Below, in pieces: positions 42,422-50,825 of a stretch of 64,000 bases of DNA. This stretch comes from Desulfospira sp963664655. GTDB lineage: Bacteria; Desulfobacterota; Desulfobacteria; Desulfobacterales; Desulfobacteraceae. The translations under genes were made by a program, and so were the position numbers. The notes beneath the pieces are model-generated. The model did no database searches. It saw nothing but the letters and a program-made list of their open reading frames with translations, and was not told the origin of the DNA. The stretch is taken from positions 744,001 to 808,000 of the forward strand of contig CAXXHM010000001.1 in NCBI GenBank assembly GCA_963664655.2, read 5' to 3'. Each line of letters opens with the position of its first letter. Position 1 is the first letter of the stretch.

Positions 42422-43295
42422 AAAAACAACGGTAAACCGGTACCGGCCGGATGAAACCGAAAAAAAGGCAAAGGAAACCTTCCGGATCAGGCAGATATTC
42501 AGAGCCGCGGCCTTTTTCGGGTTTATTGCCGTAATGAGCATCGGCGCCATCTTTGCCCATGATCTGGTCACCCAGTCCCCGTTTTTCCTGGTTACCCAGG
42601 TTAAAATATCCGGGCTTCACCGGGTGTCCAACCGGGAAGTTCTGGATTTGGCCCGGTTAAAAAAGGGGGAAAATATTTTCAGCATCAATACCCTGAAAAT
42701 GGAAAACCGCCTTAAAACCCACCCCTGGATTGCCGATGCCCGGGTAAAGCGCTCTTTATGCGCCACCCTCATCATTCATGTGGATGAAGAGGTCCCCCTG
42801 GCCGTGGTCAACATTGAAAACATGGCCCGGATCATTATCAATGACCAGGGCAGACCCTTTAAGGAATATAACCCTGAAACCGACCAGGTGGAGGGATTGC
42901 CGGTGATTTCCGGCGTTGACCTGACCCTGTCCGGAGAGGATTACCTGTTCAAGGGACGGCTGTTTAACGCGGTCATGGACTTTCTGCACATCGGCATGGC
43001 CGGGTGGCAGGAACCCTTTGTCACCCTGACCGCTGACAAAAATACGGGCATTGATGTCCATGCCAGGGACATCTACAACGCCACCGGGGACAACCCCGAC
43101 GCCCTGATCCGCATCAAGCTCGGGTTTGACCATTTTCCGGAAAAGCTGGACCGGGCCAAACAGATCAGCACCTATATCAGCAAAAACTTTCCCGATAAAA
43201 CCATTTGCAGCATGGACCTGTTTGATATTGAAAAGGTCTTTATCAAAACAAAACTTAAAGATGCTTCTTTTGATTCTTTGGAAAAGGGGGCTTAA
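42414..43295 (+). CDS. ftsQ: cell division protein FtsQ
   Basis: The 293-residue bitopic protein has a basic cytoplasmic tail, one membrane helix (about 30-52, AAAFFGFIAVMSIGAIFAHDLV), a POTRA domain (VTQVKISGLHRVSNREVLDLA, about 60-130) and a beta domain. It links early and late divisome proteins. Identity rests on topology, the POTRA signature and the position between murB and ftsA. Confidence 0.88.
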   Translation: MSKKTTVNRYRPDETEKKAKETFRIRQIFRAAAFFGFIAVMSIGAIFAHDLVTQSPFFLVTQVKISGLHRVSNREVLDLARLKKGENIFSINTLKMENRLKTHPWIADARVKRSLCATLIIHVDEEVPLAVVNIENMARIIINDQGRPFKEYNPETDQVEGLPVISGVDLTLSGEDYLFKGRLFNAVMDFLHIGMAGWQEPFVTLTADKNTGIDVHARDIYNATGDNPDALIRIKLGFDHFPEKLDRAKQISTYISKNFPDKTICSMDLFDIEKVFIKTKLKDASFDSLEKGA

Positions 43296-43296
43296 C

Positions 43297-44526
43297 TTGC
43301 AGGGAAACGAAAAAATCATAGTCGGTCTGGACATCGGCACCACCAAAATCTGCGCCGTTGTGGGCGAGGTGCTGGGCGAACAGATCAATATCATCGGCAT
43401 GGGCTCCCACCCGTCCACGGGCCTTCGCAAAGGAACCGTGGTGAACATTGAATCCACGGTGGATTCCATTAAAAAAGCCGTTGAAGAGGCCGAACTCATG
43501 GCCGGGTGCGACATTTCATCGGTTTATGTGGGCATTGCCGGAAGCCATATCACCGGGTTCAACAAACGGGGCATCATTGCCATCAAGGGGCGTGAAATCA
43601 CCCAGGCCGATGTGGAACGGGTGATTGACGCGGCCAAGACCGTGGCCATTCCCCCGGACCGAGAAATCATCCATGTGATCCCCCAGGAATTTATCGTGGA
43701 TGAGATGGAATCCATCCAGAACCCGGTGGGCATGACCGCCATCCGGCTGGACGCCAAGGTTCACATTGTTACCGGGGCGGTGTCCTCGGCCCGGAACATT
43801 GTCAAATGCTGCAACAAGGCAGGCCTTGAGGTCTGCGACATTGTTCTGGAATCCCTGGCATCGGGTGAGGCGGTGTTAACCCGGGAGGAAAAAGAGCTGG
43901 GATGCGCCTTGGCCGATCTTGGGGGCGGCACCACGGATCTGGCCCTGTTCAAAGACAACAATGCCAAATTTATCTATGAGCTGACCGTTGGGGGGAACAA
44001 CCTGACCAACGATATTTCCATCGGCCTTAGAACCCCGCTGCCCGAAGCTGAAAAAATCAAACTTGAACACGGCACCTGCCTGCCGGGAACCGCCAAAGCC
44101 GGCGGCACCATAGAAGTGCCCGGCATGGGCGGCAGAGAACCCAAGCGGCTGTCCAAAGCCATCCTGGCCGAAATTCTGGAACCCCGGGTGGAAGAAACCT
44201 TTACACTGCTCAAACAGGAACTCTTTGCCAGGGGATTTGAAAATGCCTTTCCGGCCGGATTCATCCTCACCGGCGGCAGCGTGATGATGGAAGGGGTTAC
44301 GGAAATTGCCGAATCGGTATTCAACGTCCCGGTCCGGATCGGTCACCCGGACAAGGTGGGCGGATTAAAAGATATTGTTAAAAACCCGGCGTTTGCCACA
44401 GCCGTGGGCCTGGTGATTTACGGGTCCAGGAGGGTGGAATGCGGCCTGAATTTAAATGAAGACCGGCGTCAGGGGTTCCAGGCGTTAATTAACAGAATGA
44501 AACAGTGGTTTAAAGATATTATTTAA
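43297..44526 (+). CDS. ftsA: cell division protein FtsA
   Basis: The start is the TTG at 43297, one base after the ftsQ stop and six bases after AAAAGGGGG; the longer frame from 43126 lies inside ftsQ. The 409-residue actin-like ATPase has phosphate loop IVGLDIGTTKICAVV, the 1C domain, LADLGGGTTDLALF and TGGSVMMEGV motifs, and a C-terminal amphipathic helix (FQALINRMKQWFKDII) that binds membrane. It tethers FtsZ filaments to the inner membrane. Confidence 0.94.
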   Translation: MQGNEKIIVGLDIGTTKICAVVGEVLGEQINIIGMGSHPSTGLRKGTVVNIESTVDSIKKAVEEAELMAGCDISSVYVGIAGSHITGFNKRGIIAIKGREITQADVERVIDAAKTVAIPPDREIIHVIPQEFIVDEMESIQNPVGMTAIRLDAKVHIVTGAVSSARNIVKCCNKAGLEVCDIVLESLASGEAVLTREEKELGCALADLGGGTTDLALFKDNNAKFIYELTVGGNNLTNDISIGLRTPLPEAEKIKLEHGTCLPGTAKAGGTIEVPGMGGREPKRLSKAILAEILEPRVEETFTLLKQELFARGFENAFPAGFILTGGSVMMEGVTEIAESVFNVPVRIGHPDKVGGLKDIVKNPAFATAVGLVIYGSRRVECGLNLNEDRRQGFQALINRMKQWFKDII

Positions 44527-44543
44527 TTTACCAGGAGGTGGAT

Positions 44544-45884
44544 ATGAGTTTTTCCTATGTAGAGACAAATGCTTCGGCAAAGATCAAGGTCATCGGTGTG
44601 GGCGGCGCCGGAGGCAATGCCGTCAACAACATGATCGATGCCAAGCTTCAGGGGGTTAAATTTATCGCGGCCAATACCGATGCCCAGGCCCTGGAACAGT
44701 CCAAGGCCGAAGTCCGGATTCAGCTGGGCCGGGAGTTAACCGAAGGCCTGGGCGCCGGTGCCGACCCCAATGTGGGCCGGGAAGCGGCCCTGGAAAGTAT
44801 GGATGAAATCAGAGAAGCCCTGGAAGACAGCCACATGGTGTTTATCACGGCCGGATTCGGCGGCGGAACCGGCACAGGCGCCGCCCCGGTGATTGCGGAA
44901 ATCTGCAAGGACCTTGGGGTTCTCACCGTGGCCGTGGCCTCAAAACCCTTTTCCTTTGAGGGAAAAAAGCGGGAAAAACAGGCCATGGAAGGGTTGGAAA
45001 AACTCCAGGATATCACCGACACGGTTATCGTCATCCCCAATGACCGGCTCAGGGGAATCGCCCCGAAAGGCGCCCGGATGGTGGACATGTTCATCAAGGC
45101 TGATGAGATCCTGCACCACTCGGTCAAAGGCATCACCGACCTGATCATGATGCCCGGCCTGGTCAACCTGGACTTTGCCGACGTGAAAACCACCATGCGG
45201 AAGGCCGGCAAGGCCCTCATGGGCATTGGTGTCGCTTCGGGCGAAAACCGGGCCACTGAAGCGGCTGAAAAAGCCATTTCCCATCCGCTGCTGGAAGATA
45301 TTTCCATTTCAGGGGCCAAAGGGGTCCTGCTGAACATCACCTCCAGCTCGGATTTGAGCATGGATGAGATGACCGAAGCCTCCGACCGGATTTACCAGGA
45401 AGTCGGTGAGGATGCCGAAATCATCTGGGGCCAGACCTTTGATGAAGCCCTTGGCGATGAGATCCGCATCACCGTGATTGCCACCGGTATCGGGCAGAAC
45501 GAACCGGAACTGGCCGAGAACATGCACCGGTTTGCCCCGGCCCGGCAGGCCCAGGAAGCCATGGCCCATTCCTATACCGAGGCTCAGGGGGTTGACGCCG
45601 GATATTACGGGGCCCAGGCCGTGTCGGTGCCCCCCTTTCGCCAGGCGGTCGGAGCGGCTGGGGGAGCAGCTGCCGTGGCGTCCAGAGAACCCATTGCCCG
45701 GGGGAAACTCAGGGATCCGAGCCCGGACGAACTGCAAAACTGGAATGAATTCGACAATCCGGTAAGGGTCACCAAAAGAAAAATGACAGGACGGGATACC
45801 CCCCCGCCCCACCCGTATGCCAATGCGGCGTTTGACAATGATGATCTTGAGGTGCCCACTTTTTTGAGAAGAAAAGCAGACTGA
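44544..45884 (+). CDS. ftsZ: cell division GTPase FtsZ
   Basis: I start at the ATG at 44544, five bases after AGGAGG; a GTG at 44538 lies within that site. The 446-residue tubulin homologue has VGVGGAGGNAVNNM, the tubulin signature GGGTGTGAAP, the T7 loop NLDFADVKT, a variable linker rich in Ala/Gly/Pro, and the conserved C-terminal peptide LEVPTFLRRK that binds FtsA. It forms the Z ring. Confidence 0.96.
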   Translation: MSFSYVETNASAKIKVIGVGGAGGNAVNNMIDAKLQGVKFIAANTDAQALEQSKAEVRIQLGRELTEGLGAGADPNVGREAALESMDEIREALEDSHMVFITAGFGGGTGTGAAPVIAEICKDLGVLTVAVASKPFSFEGKKREKQAMEGLEKLQDITDTVIVIPNDRLRGIAPKGARMVDMFIKADEILHHSVKGITDLIMMPGLVNLDFADVKTTMRKAGKALMGIGVASGENRATEAAEKAISHPLLEDISISGAKGVLLNITSSSDLSMDEMTEASDRIYQEVGEDAEIIWGQTFDEALGDEIRITVIATGIGQNEPELAENMHRFAPARQAQEAMAHSYTEAQGVDAGYYGAQAVSVPPFRQAVGAAGGAAAVASREPIARGKLRDPSPDELQNWNEFDNPVRVTKRKMTGRDTPPPHPYANAAFDNDDLEVPTFLRRKAD

Positions 45885-45887
45885 TCC

Positions 45888-47663
45888 ATGAAAAAAAAGC
45901 CGGGACGTCCCCGGCGGACCGTTTCCGGATATTCGGGGCTGTTAAGGGAATCCGGGGCCATTATCAAAACCGATAAACACCTGATCCGGGCGGCCCTGGT
46001 GTATCCCAACACTTACCGGGCCGGCATGTCCAGCCTGGGGTTCCAGACGGTTTACCGGCTGGCCAATGAAATTGATTTCATTGCCTGTGAACGGGTTTTT
46101 CTGCCGGACAAGCCCCGAAAGGCCGGCAACGGCGGGCAGATCAAAAGCCGGGAAACCGGTCTGCCCTTAAACCGGTTCGATGTTATTCTGTTTTCAATTT
46201 CATTTGAAAACGACTTCTTTCACCTGGCTCAAATCCTTGGTGAAACAGGCATCCCCCTGCGGTCATCCGACCGAAACCACATCCACCCCCTGGTGGCTGC
46301 GGGGGGAGTTGCCTGCCTGCTCAATCCCGAGCCCATTGCCCCGTTTATCGACCTGTTTCTGTTAGGGGACGGCGAACGGCTGCTGGGCCCTTTTTTTGAA
46401 CTGGTTAAAGAGACCTGTGCCGCCAAAGAAGGGAAAGCAGCCCTGCTCAACACCGTTGAATCAAAAATTGACGGTGCCTATGTCCCCGCCCTTCATGAGC
46501 CCATTTTATATGATTCTTCCCCCCAGGCCCCGCGGGGGCCTGACCGGTCACTCCATGTTCAGAACCTGGTTAATCTTTCCGGGGTAAAGACCAGAACTGC
46601 GGTGTTAAGCTCCGATACGGCCTTTAAAGATATTTTCCTGGTGGAAATCCTGAAAGGATGCCCCCATGGGTGCCGGTTCTGCACCGCCGGTTTTATCCTG
46701 CGCCCGCCACGGGTATACCCCCAAGAGGATGTCATTGATGCCATGGACGAGGCCATGGCCAAAACCCATAAAATCGGCCTGGTCAGCTCGGCGGTTCTGG
46801 ATCACCCCCACATCAAAAACATCTGCGATCATGGGCGCCAACAGGGATTTTTGCTTTCCTTTTCCTCCCTGAGAGCGGACCGGCTGGATGATAACATCAT
46901 TGATCTTCTGGCCGAATCCGGGGTTAAAACCGCCACCATTGCCCCGGAAGCCGGCTCTGAAAGAATGCGCCGGATCATCAATAAGAAACTGACGGCCGGC
47001 CAGGTTCTTGAGGCGGCCAGACGCCTGGTGGACAAAGGGATCATGAACTTAAGGCTCTATTTTATGATCGGCCTTCCCTTTGAGGCCGACGAGGATGTAA
47101 AAGCCATCGTGGACTTAACCCGGGACATCAAGGCGGTATTTCTTGAAGCCTCCAGAAAAAAGAAAAAAATCGGCACCATCACCTTAAGCGTCAACCCGTT
47201 TATCCCCAAGCCCTTTACCCCGTTTCAATGGTGCGGCATGGCCATGCCGGCCGTACTGAAACGCCGGGTGGAAATCCTGTCTGCCGGAATAAAAAAAATC
47301 CCCAATGTCACCCTGCACCTGGCGTCTTTAAAACAGTCAAAAATAAACGCCCTGCTGTCTTTGGGTGACCGGAGAACGGCCGGCATTCTTGAAACCGCTT
47401 TAAAAAAAGGGTGGACCCGGGCCATGAACGAAAACAAAGATTACGGCACCATGGTGGTCCACCATGACAAGCCGGCGTTTCAAGAAGATGCCGATTCCCC
47501 GGCCCCGGTTCTGTTTCCCTGGGATTTTATCCGGCATCACGTTTCAAAGGACTTTCTGGCCAGAGAATTGTTCCGGGCCAGACAGGAGAAACAGTCCCTT
47601 TCCTGCCCCATGACGGACTGCGCTTCCTGCGGGCGCTGCACCCTCCTGAAACCCTCCGAGTAA
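45888..47663 (+). CDS. radical SAM protein of unknown function
   Basis: The 591-residue protein has an N-terminal domain (about 35-200; YPNTYRAGMSSLGFQTVYRL) like the B12-binding-type domains of radical SAM enzymes, a radical SAM barrel with the cluster motif CPHGCRFCTAG near residue 258, and a C-terminal Cys cluster (CPMTDCASCGRC) that may bind another iron-sulfur cluster. It resembles large YgiQ-like or TIGR03960-type proteins. It starts 4 bp after ftsZ and probably shares the dcw transcript. The substrate is unknown; tRNA or protein modification is possible. Confidence 0.82.
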   Translation: MKKKPGRPRRTVSGYSGLLRESGAIIKTDKHLIRAALVYPNTYRAGMSSLGFQTVYRLANEIDFIACERVFLPDKPRKAGNGGQIKSRETGLPLNRFDVILFSISFENDFFHLAQILGETGIPLRSSDRNHIHPLVAAGGVACLLNPEPIAPFIDLFLLGDGERLLGPFFELVKETCAAKEGKAALLNTVESKIDGAYVPALHEPILYDSSPQAPRGPDRSLHVQNLVNLSGVKTRTAVLSSDTAFKDIFLVEILKGCPHGCRFCTAGFILRPPRVYPQEDVIDAMDEAMAKTHKIGLVSSAVLDHPHIKNICDHGRQQGFLLSFSSLRADRLDDNIIDLLAESGVKTATIAPEAGSERMRRIINKKLTAGQVLEAARRLVDKGIMNLRLYFMIGLPFEADEDVKAIVDLTRDIKAVFLEASRKKKKIGTITLSVNPFIPKPFTPFQWCGMAMPAVLKRRVEILSAGIKKIPNVTLHLASLKQSKINALLSLGDRRTAGILETALKKGWTRAMNENKDYGTMVVHHDKPAFQEDADSPAPVLFPWDFIRHHVSKDFLARELFRARQEKQSLSCPMTDCASCGRCTLLKPSE

Positions 47664-47711
47664 CCGATAAACCCGAGCCCGGCCCCAAGCCCCACAATTT
47701 TAAAATTTTCC

Positions 47712-47740
47712 TTGTTTATCTTGAGGATTAATTCTATAAG
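47712..47740 (+). promoter_or_regulatory. sigma70-type promoter for ppaC
   Basis: TTGTTT (47712-47717), a 17-bp spacer and TATAAG (47735-47740) would start a transcript near 47747, leaving a leader of about 190 nt before ppaC. Confidence 0.4.
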
Positions 47741-47873
47741 ATACTGACAAATTTTTCCAAGGAAGCGGGAGTAATTCAAAGGCACCTGCCCTGGAAAAAG
47801 TGATAATTAGACATAAATGGGCCGGCTTTGGGATTTGGACCAGGGCTGTAGCTCCAATGATACGTTAAACCCC

Positions 47874-47904
47874 AAAATACCCGGTGCTCCCGGGAGTATT
47901 TTTT
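47874..47904 (+). terminator. terminator-like hairpin in the ppaC leader
   Basis: AAAATAC pairs with GTATTTT and an inner CCGG with CCGG (2-nt bulge, 5-nt loop), ending in a T-run, only 33 nt before the ppaC start and just ahead of TAGGAGG. It could be an attenuator or the end of an upstream transcript. Confidence 0.45.
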
Positions 47905-47937
47905 AAACCCTAACTGACACAAACTTTAGGAGGTTTT

Positions 47938-48858
47938 ATGTCGACTTTGGTATTTGGCCACAAAAACCCGGATACGGACTCCGTTTGCGCCGCTGTTGCG
48001 CTGGCAGACCTTAAGAAAAAACTCGGGGAAGATATCGCCCCTGCCGTCCAGGGAGAACTCAACCCTGAATCCAATTTTGTTCTGGGAAAATTCGGCGTTG
48101 CCGCCCCTGCCGTTGTGACTTCATACGCCGGCAAAGACGTTTACCTGGTAGACCATTCCGATCTGGCCCAGAGCCCTGATGACCTGGGGGATGCCAACAT
48201 CCTGGGCATTGTTGACCATCACAAACTCGGCGACGTCACCACCGGTCAGCCCCTGGAATGCTGGATCTGGCCTGTTGGCTGTACCTGTACCGTGATCGCA
48301 TCCATGTACGACTACTTTGGTATTGAAATTCCCAAAGACATCGCCGGCATCATGCTGTGCGCCATTCTTTCCGACACCGTTATTTTCAAATCCGCCACCT
48401 GCACCGACAAGGACAAAGAAGTCTGCGCCAAACTGTCCGAAATCTGTGGTGAAAGCGATCTTGACGCCCTGGGCATTGAAATGTTCAAGGTTAAATCCGC
48501 TGTTGAAGGCACCCCCATCCGTGACCTGGTCATGAGGGACTACAAAGACTTCAACATGAGCGGCTCCGGCATTGGCTGCGGCCAGCTCGAGCTGGTTGAC
48601 CTGTCCATCGTTGACGGCATCAAGGCCGACCTTGAAAAAGACATCCGTGATCTCAAGGCTGAAAAAGGGCATCACACCGTTCTGCTCATGCTCACCGACA
48701 TCATGAAAGAAGGCACCGAACTTCTGGTCGCCTCTGACGACGAAAGTGTTGTGGAAAAAGCCTTTGGTGAAAAACCCGTTGACGGCAAATGCTGGCTGCC
48801 CGGCATCATGAGCCGTAAAAAACAGATCATCCCGTTTCTTGAAAAAGTATTTGGATAG
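47938..48858 (+). CDS. ppaC: manganese-dependent inorganic pyrophosphatase (family II)
   Basis: The 306-residue DHH-superfamily enzyme hydrolyses pyrophosphate to phosphate with Mn or Co. Motifs are VFGHKNPDTDSV near the N-terminus, VDHSD, GIVDHHKLGD (the DHH motif), LCAILSDTV and a C-terminal SRKKQIIP that binds substrate. In sulfate reducers this activity pulls ATP sulfurylase forward, so high expression is expected; its TAGGAGG site and codon usage agree. A strong terminator follows at 48870. Confidence 0.93.
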   Translation: MSTLVFGHKNPDTDSVCAAVALADLKKKLGEDIAPAVQGELNPESNFVLGKFGVAAPAVVTSYAGKDVYLVDHSDLAQSPDDLGDANILGIVDHHKLGDVTTGQPLECWIWPVGCTCTVIASMYDYFGIEIPKDIAGIMLCAILSDTVIFKSATCTDKDKEVCAKLSEICGESDLDALGIEMFKVKSAVEGTPIRDLVMRDYKDFNMSGSGIGCGQLELVDLSIVDGIKADLEKDIRDLKAEKGHHTVLLMLTDIMKEGTELLVASDDESVVEKAFGEKPVDGKCWLPGIMSRKKQIIPFLEKVFG

Positions 48859-48869
48859 ACTGTAAATAG

Positions 48870-48905
48870 AGGGCTTTTGGTATTTTGCCAAAAGCCCTTT
48901 TCTTC
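48870..48905 (+). terminator. rho-independent terminator after ppaC
   Basis: AGGGCTTTTGG and CCAAAAGCCCT pair perfectly over 11 bp with a 7-nt loop, followed by TTTCTTCTTTTC. It ends the ppaC transcript 11 bp after the stop. Confidence 0.85.
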
Positions 48906-49041
48906 TTTTCCCGCCCGTCATTCCCCACAAACATTTTAATTAATCAGAATCAGCTCACGGCCGTTTTTGTACCAATTCCATCCGACGCATTCGCACAAAG
49001 AGAATTCAGGTCTTTTTTTTTCTGCTGAACCACCCGTATTA

Positions 49042-49121
49042 TGGACAGAGTGGACTTAAGTGGACGGGGTGGACTTGCGCTCACCTGGGTCCACCCTGTC
49101 CACTTAAGTCCACTCTGTCCA
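49042..49121. repeat. 33-bp near-perfect inverted repeat
   Basis: The arms 49042-49074 and 49089-49121 differ at one position and enclose a 14-nt loop. Each arm itself holds four TGGAC units about 9-10 bp apart, with a TTAA in the middle. It has no T tract and no coding content. It lies between the ppaC terminator and selO; the rest of the 48906-49279 gap shows nothing recognisable. Confidence 0.85.
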
Positions 49122-49279
49122 CAAAAAGAATACCCACCGGGTTGATAATTCAGGGCCTGCCCCCCACTTTGCTGAAGTTTTTTGACCGGCAAAGGTGACG
49201 GATGCCCATTCCTGCATTATGGTTTGAAGAAGAGGCAGCACTGAAAAAAGTCAGTCTCACATAACTGAAGGGGGCATTC

Positions 49280-50779
49280 ATGAAACAAACCACTGCCGGG
49301 TCAACGCTTAAAGCCGGATTTGAAAACAGCTTTGCCGGTCTTCCCCAGGACTTTTACGAGCCGTGTACCCCTGATCCCGTGCCGGGCGCGGTACTGCAAC
49401 AATTCAATGACGATCTGGCCCGGGAACTGGGCTTTGACTTTACCCGGGAAACGCCGGAACTGACGGATTACCTGTCAGGCAACCGTCTTTTTGCCGATGC
49501 CGATCCCATTGCCATGGCCTATGCCGGACACCAGTTCGGCGGGTTCGTCCCGCAGCTCGGGGATGGCCGGGCCATCCTGATAGGTGAAAAAGTGGCCCCA
49601 AACGGCAACCGGTATGATGTCCAGCTCAAAGGCTCGGGCCGGACCCGGTTTTCCCGGGGCGGCGACGGCAAGTCCCCGTTAGGGCCTGTGATCCGGGAAT
49701 ATCTTGTCAGCGAGGCCATGCATGCTTTGGGAATTCCCACCACCCGGGCCCTTTCCATTGTTTCCACCAAAGAAACCATCCTGCGCCCGGACGGGGCCCA
49801 TCCCGGCGGCATCCTGACCCGGATTGCCTCGGGCCTGGTCCGGGTGGGCAGTTTTGAATACTTTGCCGCCCGGGGGGATAACGGGGCCGTCCAAAGGCTT
49901 GCCGACTACGTGATCGCCCGCCATTATCCGGACATAGAGAAAAAAAAAGACCGGTACAGGCACCTGTTTGAATCCATTGGCTTGCGGCAGGCCAGGCTTA
50001 CGGCCCAATGGATGCACACAGGGTTTATCCACGGGGTGATGAATACCGACAACACTGCCATTTCCGGAGAAACCATCGACTACGGCCCCTGCGCCTTTAT
50101 GGATGATTATGACCCCAACCGGGTTTTCAGTTCCATTGATCTGGGGGGTAGATACCGGTACGCCAATCAGGGTGCCGTCATGAAGTGGAATTTGAACCGT
50201 CTTGGGGCCTGCCTGGGCCCGCTTCTGGGAAAAACCAACCCGCAGGCAACGGAGGTTATTGATGCTGTCCTGGCCGTCTTTGAACAGACATTTCTTCAAA
50301 ACTGGCGGGACGGCATGCTCAAAAAAATCGGCATAGAGGTTCCGGCAGATCAGGATATGGCCCTTTTAGGACAGCTGCTTGATATCATGGTAAATCAAAA
50401 GGCCGATTTCACCCTGACCTTTCGCTGCCTGTCGGATCAAATCAAGGCCGGTAACGCCATGACACCGGAATTTAAAGCCCTTTTCAAAGATTCCCATGAG
50501 CCTTTAAGCTTTCTTGACCCATGGCGCGAACGGATCACCAAAGAAAACACCCCGGAAATCATTAAGGAAAAAATGGACCGGATCAACCCCCTTTTTATCC
50601 CGAGAAATCACCAGATTCAAAAGGCCATTGAGGAGGCCGAAACCAAAAATGATTTCACCCGGGTACACCGGCTGGCTGAACTTCTCAAACACCCGTTCAC
50701 GGAACAGCCGGATGGCATGGACTATGCCAAAGCGCCTGCCATCGAAGAACGGGTAACCCGGACCTTTTGCGGCACCTGA
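49280..50779 (+). CDS. selO: protein AMPylase SelO (YdiU family)
   Basis: The 499-residue pseudokinase-fold protein transfers AMP from ATP to Ser, Thr or Tyr of target proteins, linked in other bacteria to redox stress. Conserved segments include YAGHQFGGFVPQLGDGRA, QLKGSGRTRFSRGGDGK, REYLVSEAMHALGIPTTRAL, HGVMNTDNTAISGETIDYGP and NQGAVMKWNL. It ends in TFCGT, with Cys where some SelO proteins carry selenocysteine; the TGA after it is an ordinary stop. It is monocistronic, with AAGGGGG before the ATG, and convergent with meaB. Confidence 0.92.
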   Translation: MKQTTAGSTLKAGFENSFAGLPQDFYEPCTPDPVPGAVLQQFNDDLARELGFDFTRETPELTDYLSGNRLFADADPIAMAYAGHQFGGFVPQLGDGRAILIGEKVAPNGNRYDVQLKGSGRTRFSRGGDGKSPLGPVIREYLVSEAMHALGIPTTRALSIVSTKETILRPDGAHPGGILTRIASGLVRVGSFEYFAARGDNGAVQRLADYVIARHYPDIEKKKDRYRHLFESIGLRQARLTAQWMHTGFIHGVMNTDNTAISGETIDYGPCAFMDDYDPNRVFSSIDLGGRYRYANQGAVMKWNLNRLGACLGPLLGKTNPQATEVIDAVLAVFEQTFLQNWRDGMLKKIGIEVPADQDMALLGQLLDIMVNQKADFTLTFRCLSDQIKAGNAMTPEFKALFKDSHEPLSFLDPWRERITKENTPEIIKEKMDRINPLFIPRNHQIQKAIEEAETKNDFTRVHRLAELLKHPFTEQPDGMDYAKAPAIEERVTRTFCGT

Positions 50780-50825
50780 GGCGGCATCCGGTTCTTTTCA
50801 GACGTCAACCCTAAGGGGCAGCCCC

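Noticed and set aside
42756..43514. 252-codon open frame antisense to ftsQ/ftsA
   Set aside because: It is a shadow of two well-supported genes on the opposite strand.
47845..47875. tRNA-like GGGCTGTAGCTCC segment
   Set aside because: Only the acceptor/D-arm start resembles a tRNA. There is no anticodon arm, T arm or acceptor complement.
47747..47937. Fluoride riboswitch before ppaC
   Set aside because: I tried to fit the known consensus (GGNGAUGG through UGAUGNCNCCUAC), but the leader lacks the required P1/P2 pairing and ending.
48121..48930. 269-codon open frame antisense to ppaC
   Set aside because: It mirrors the codon structure of the highly biased ppaC gene, crosses the terminator and has no family resemblance.
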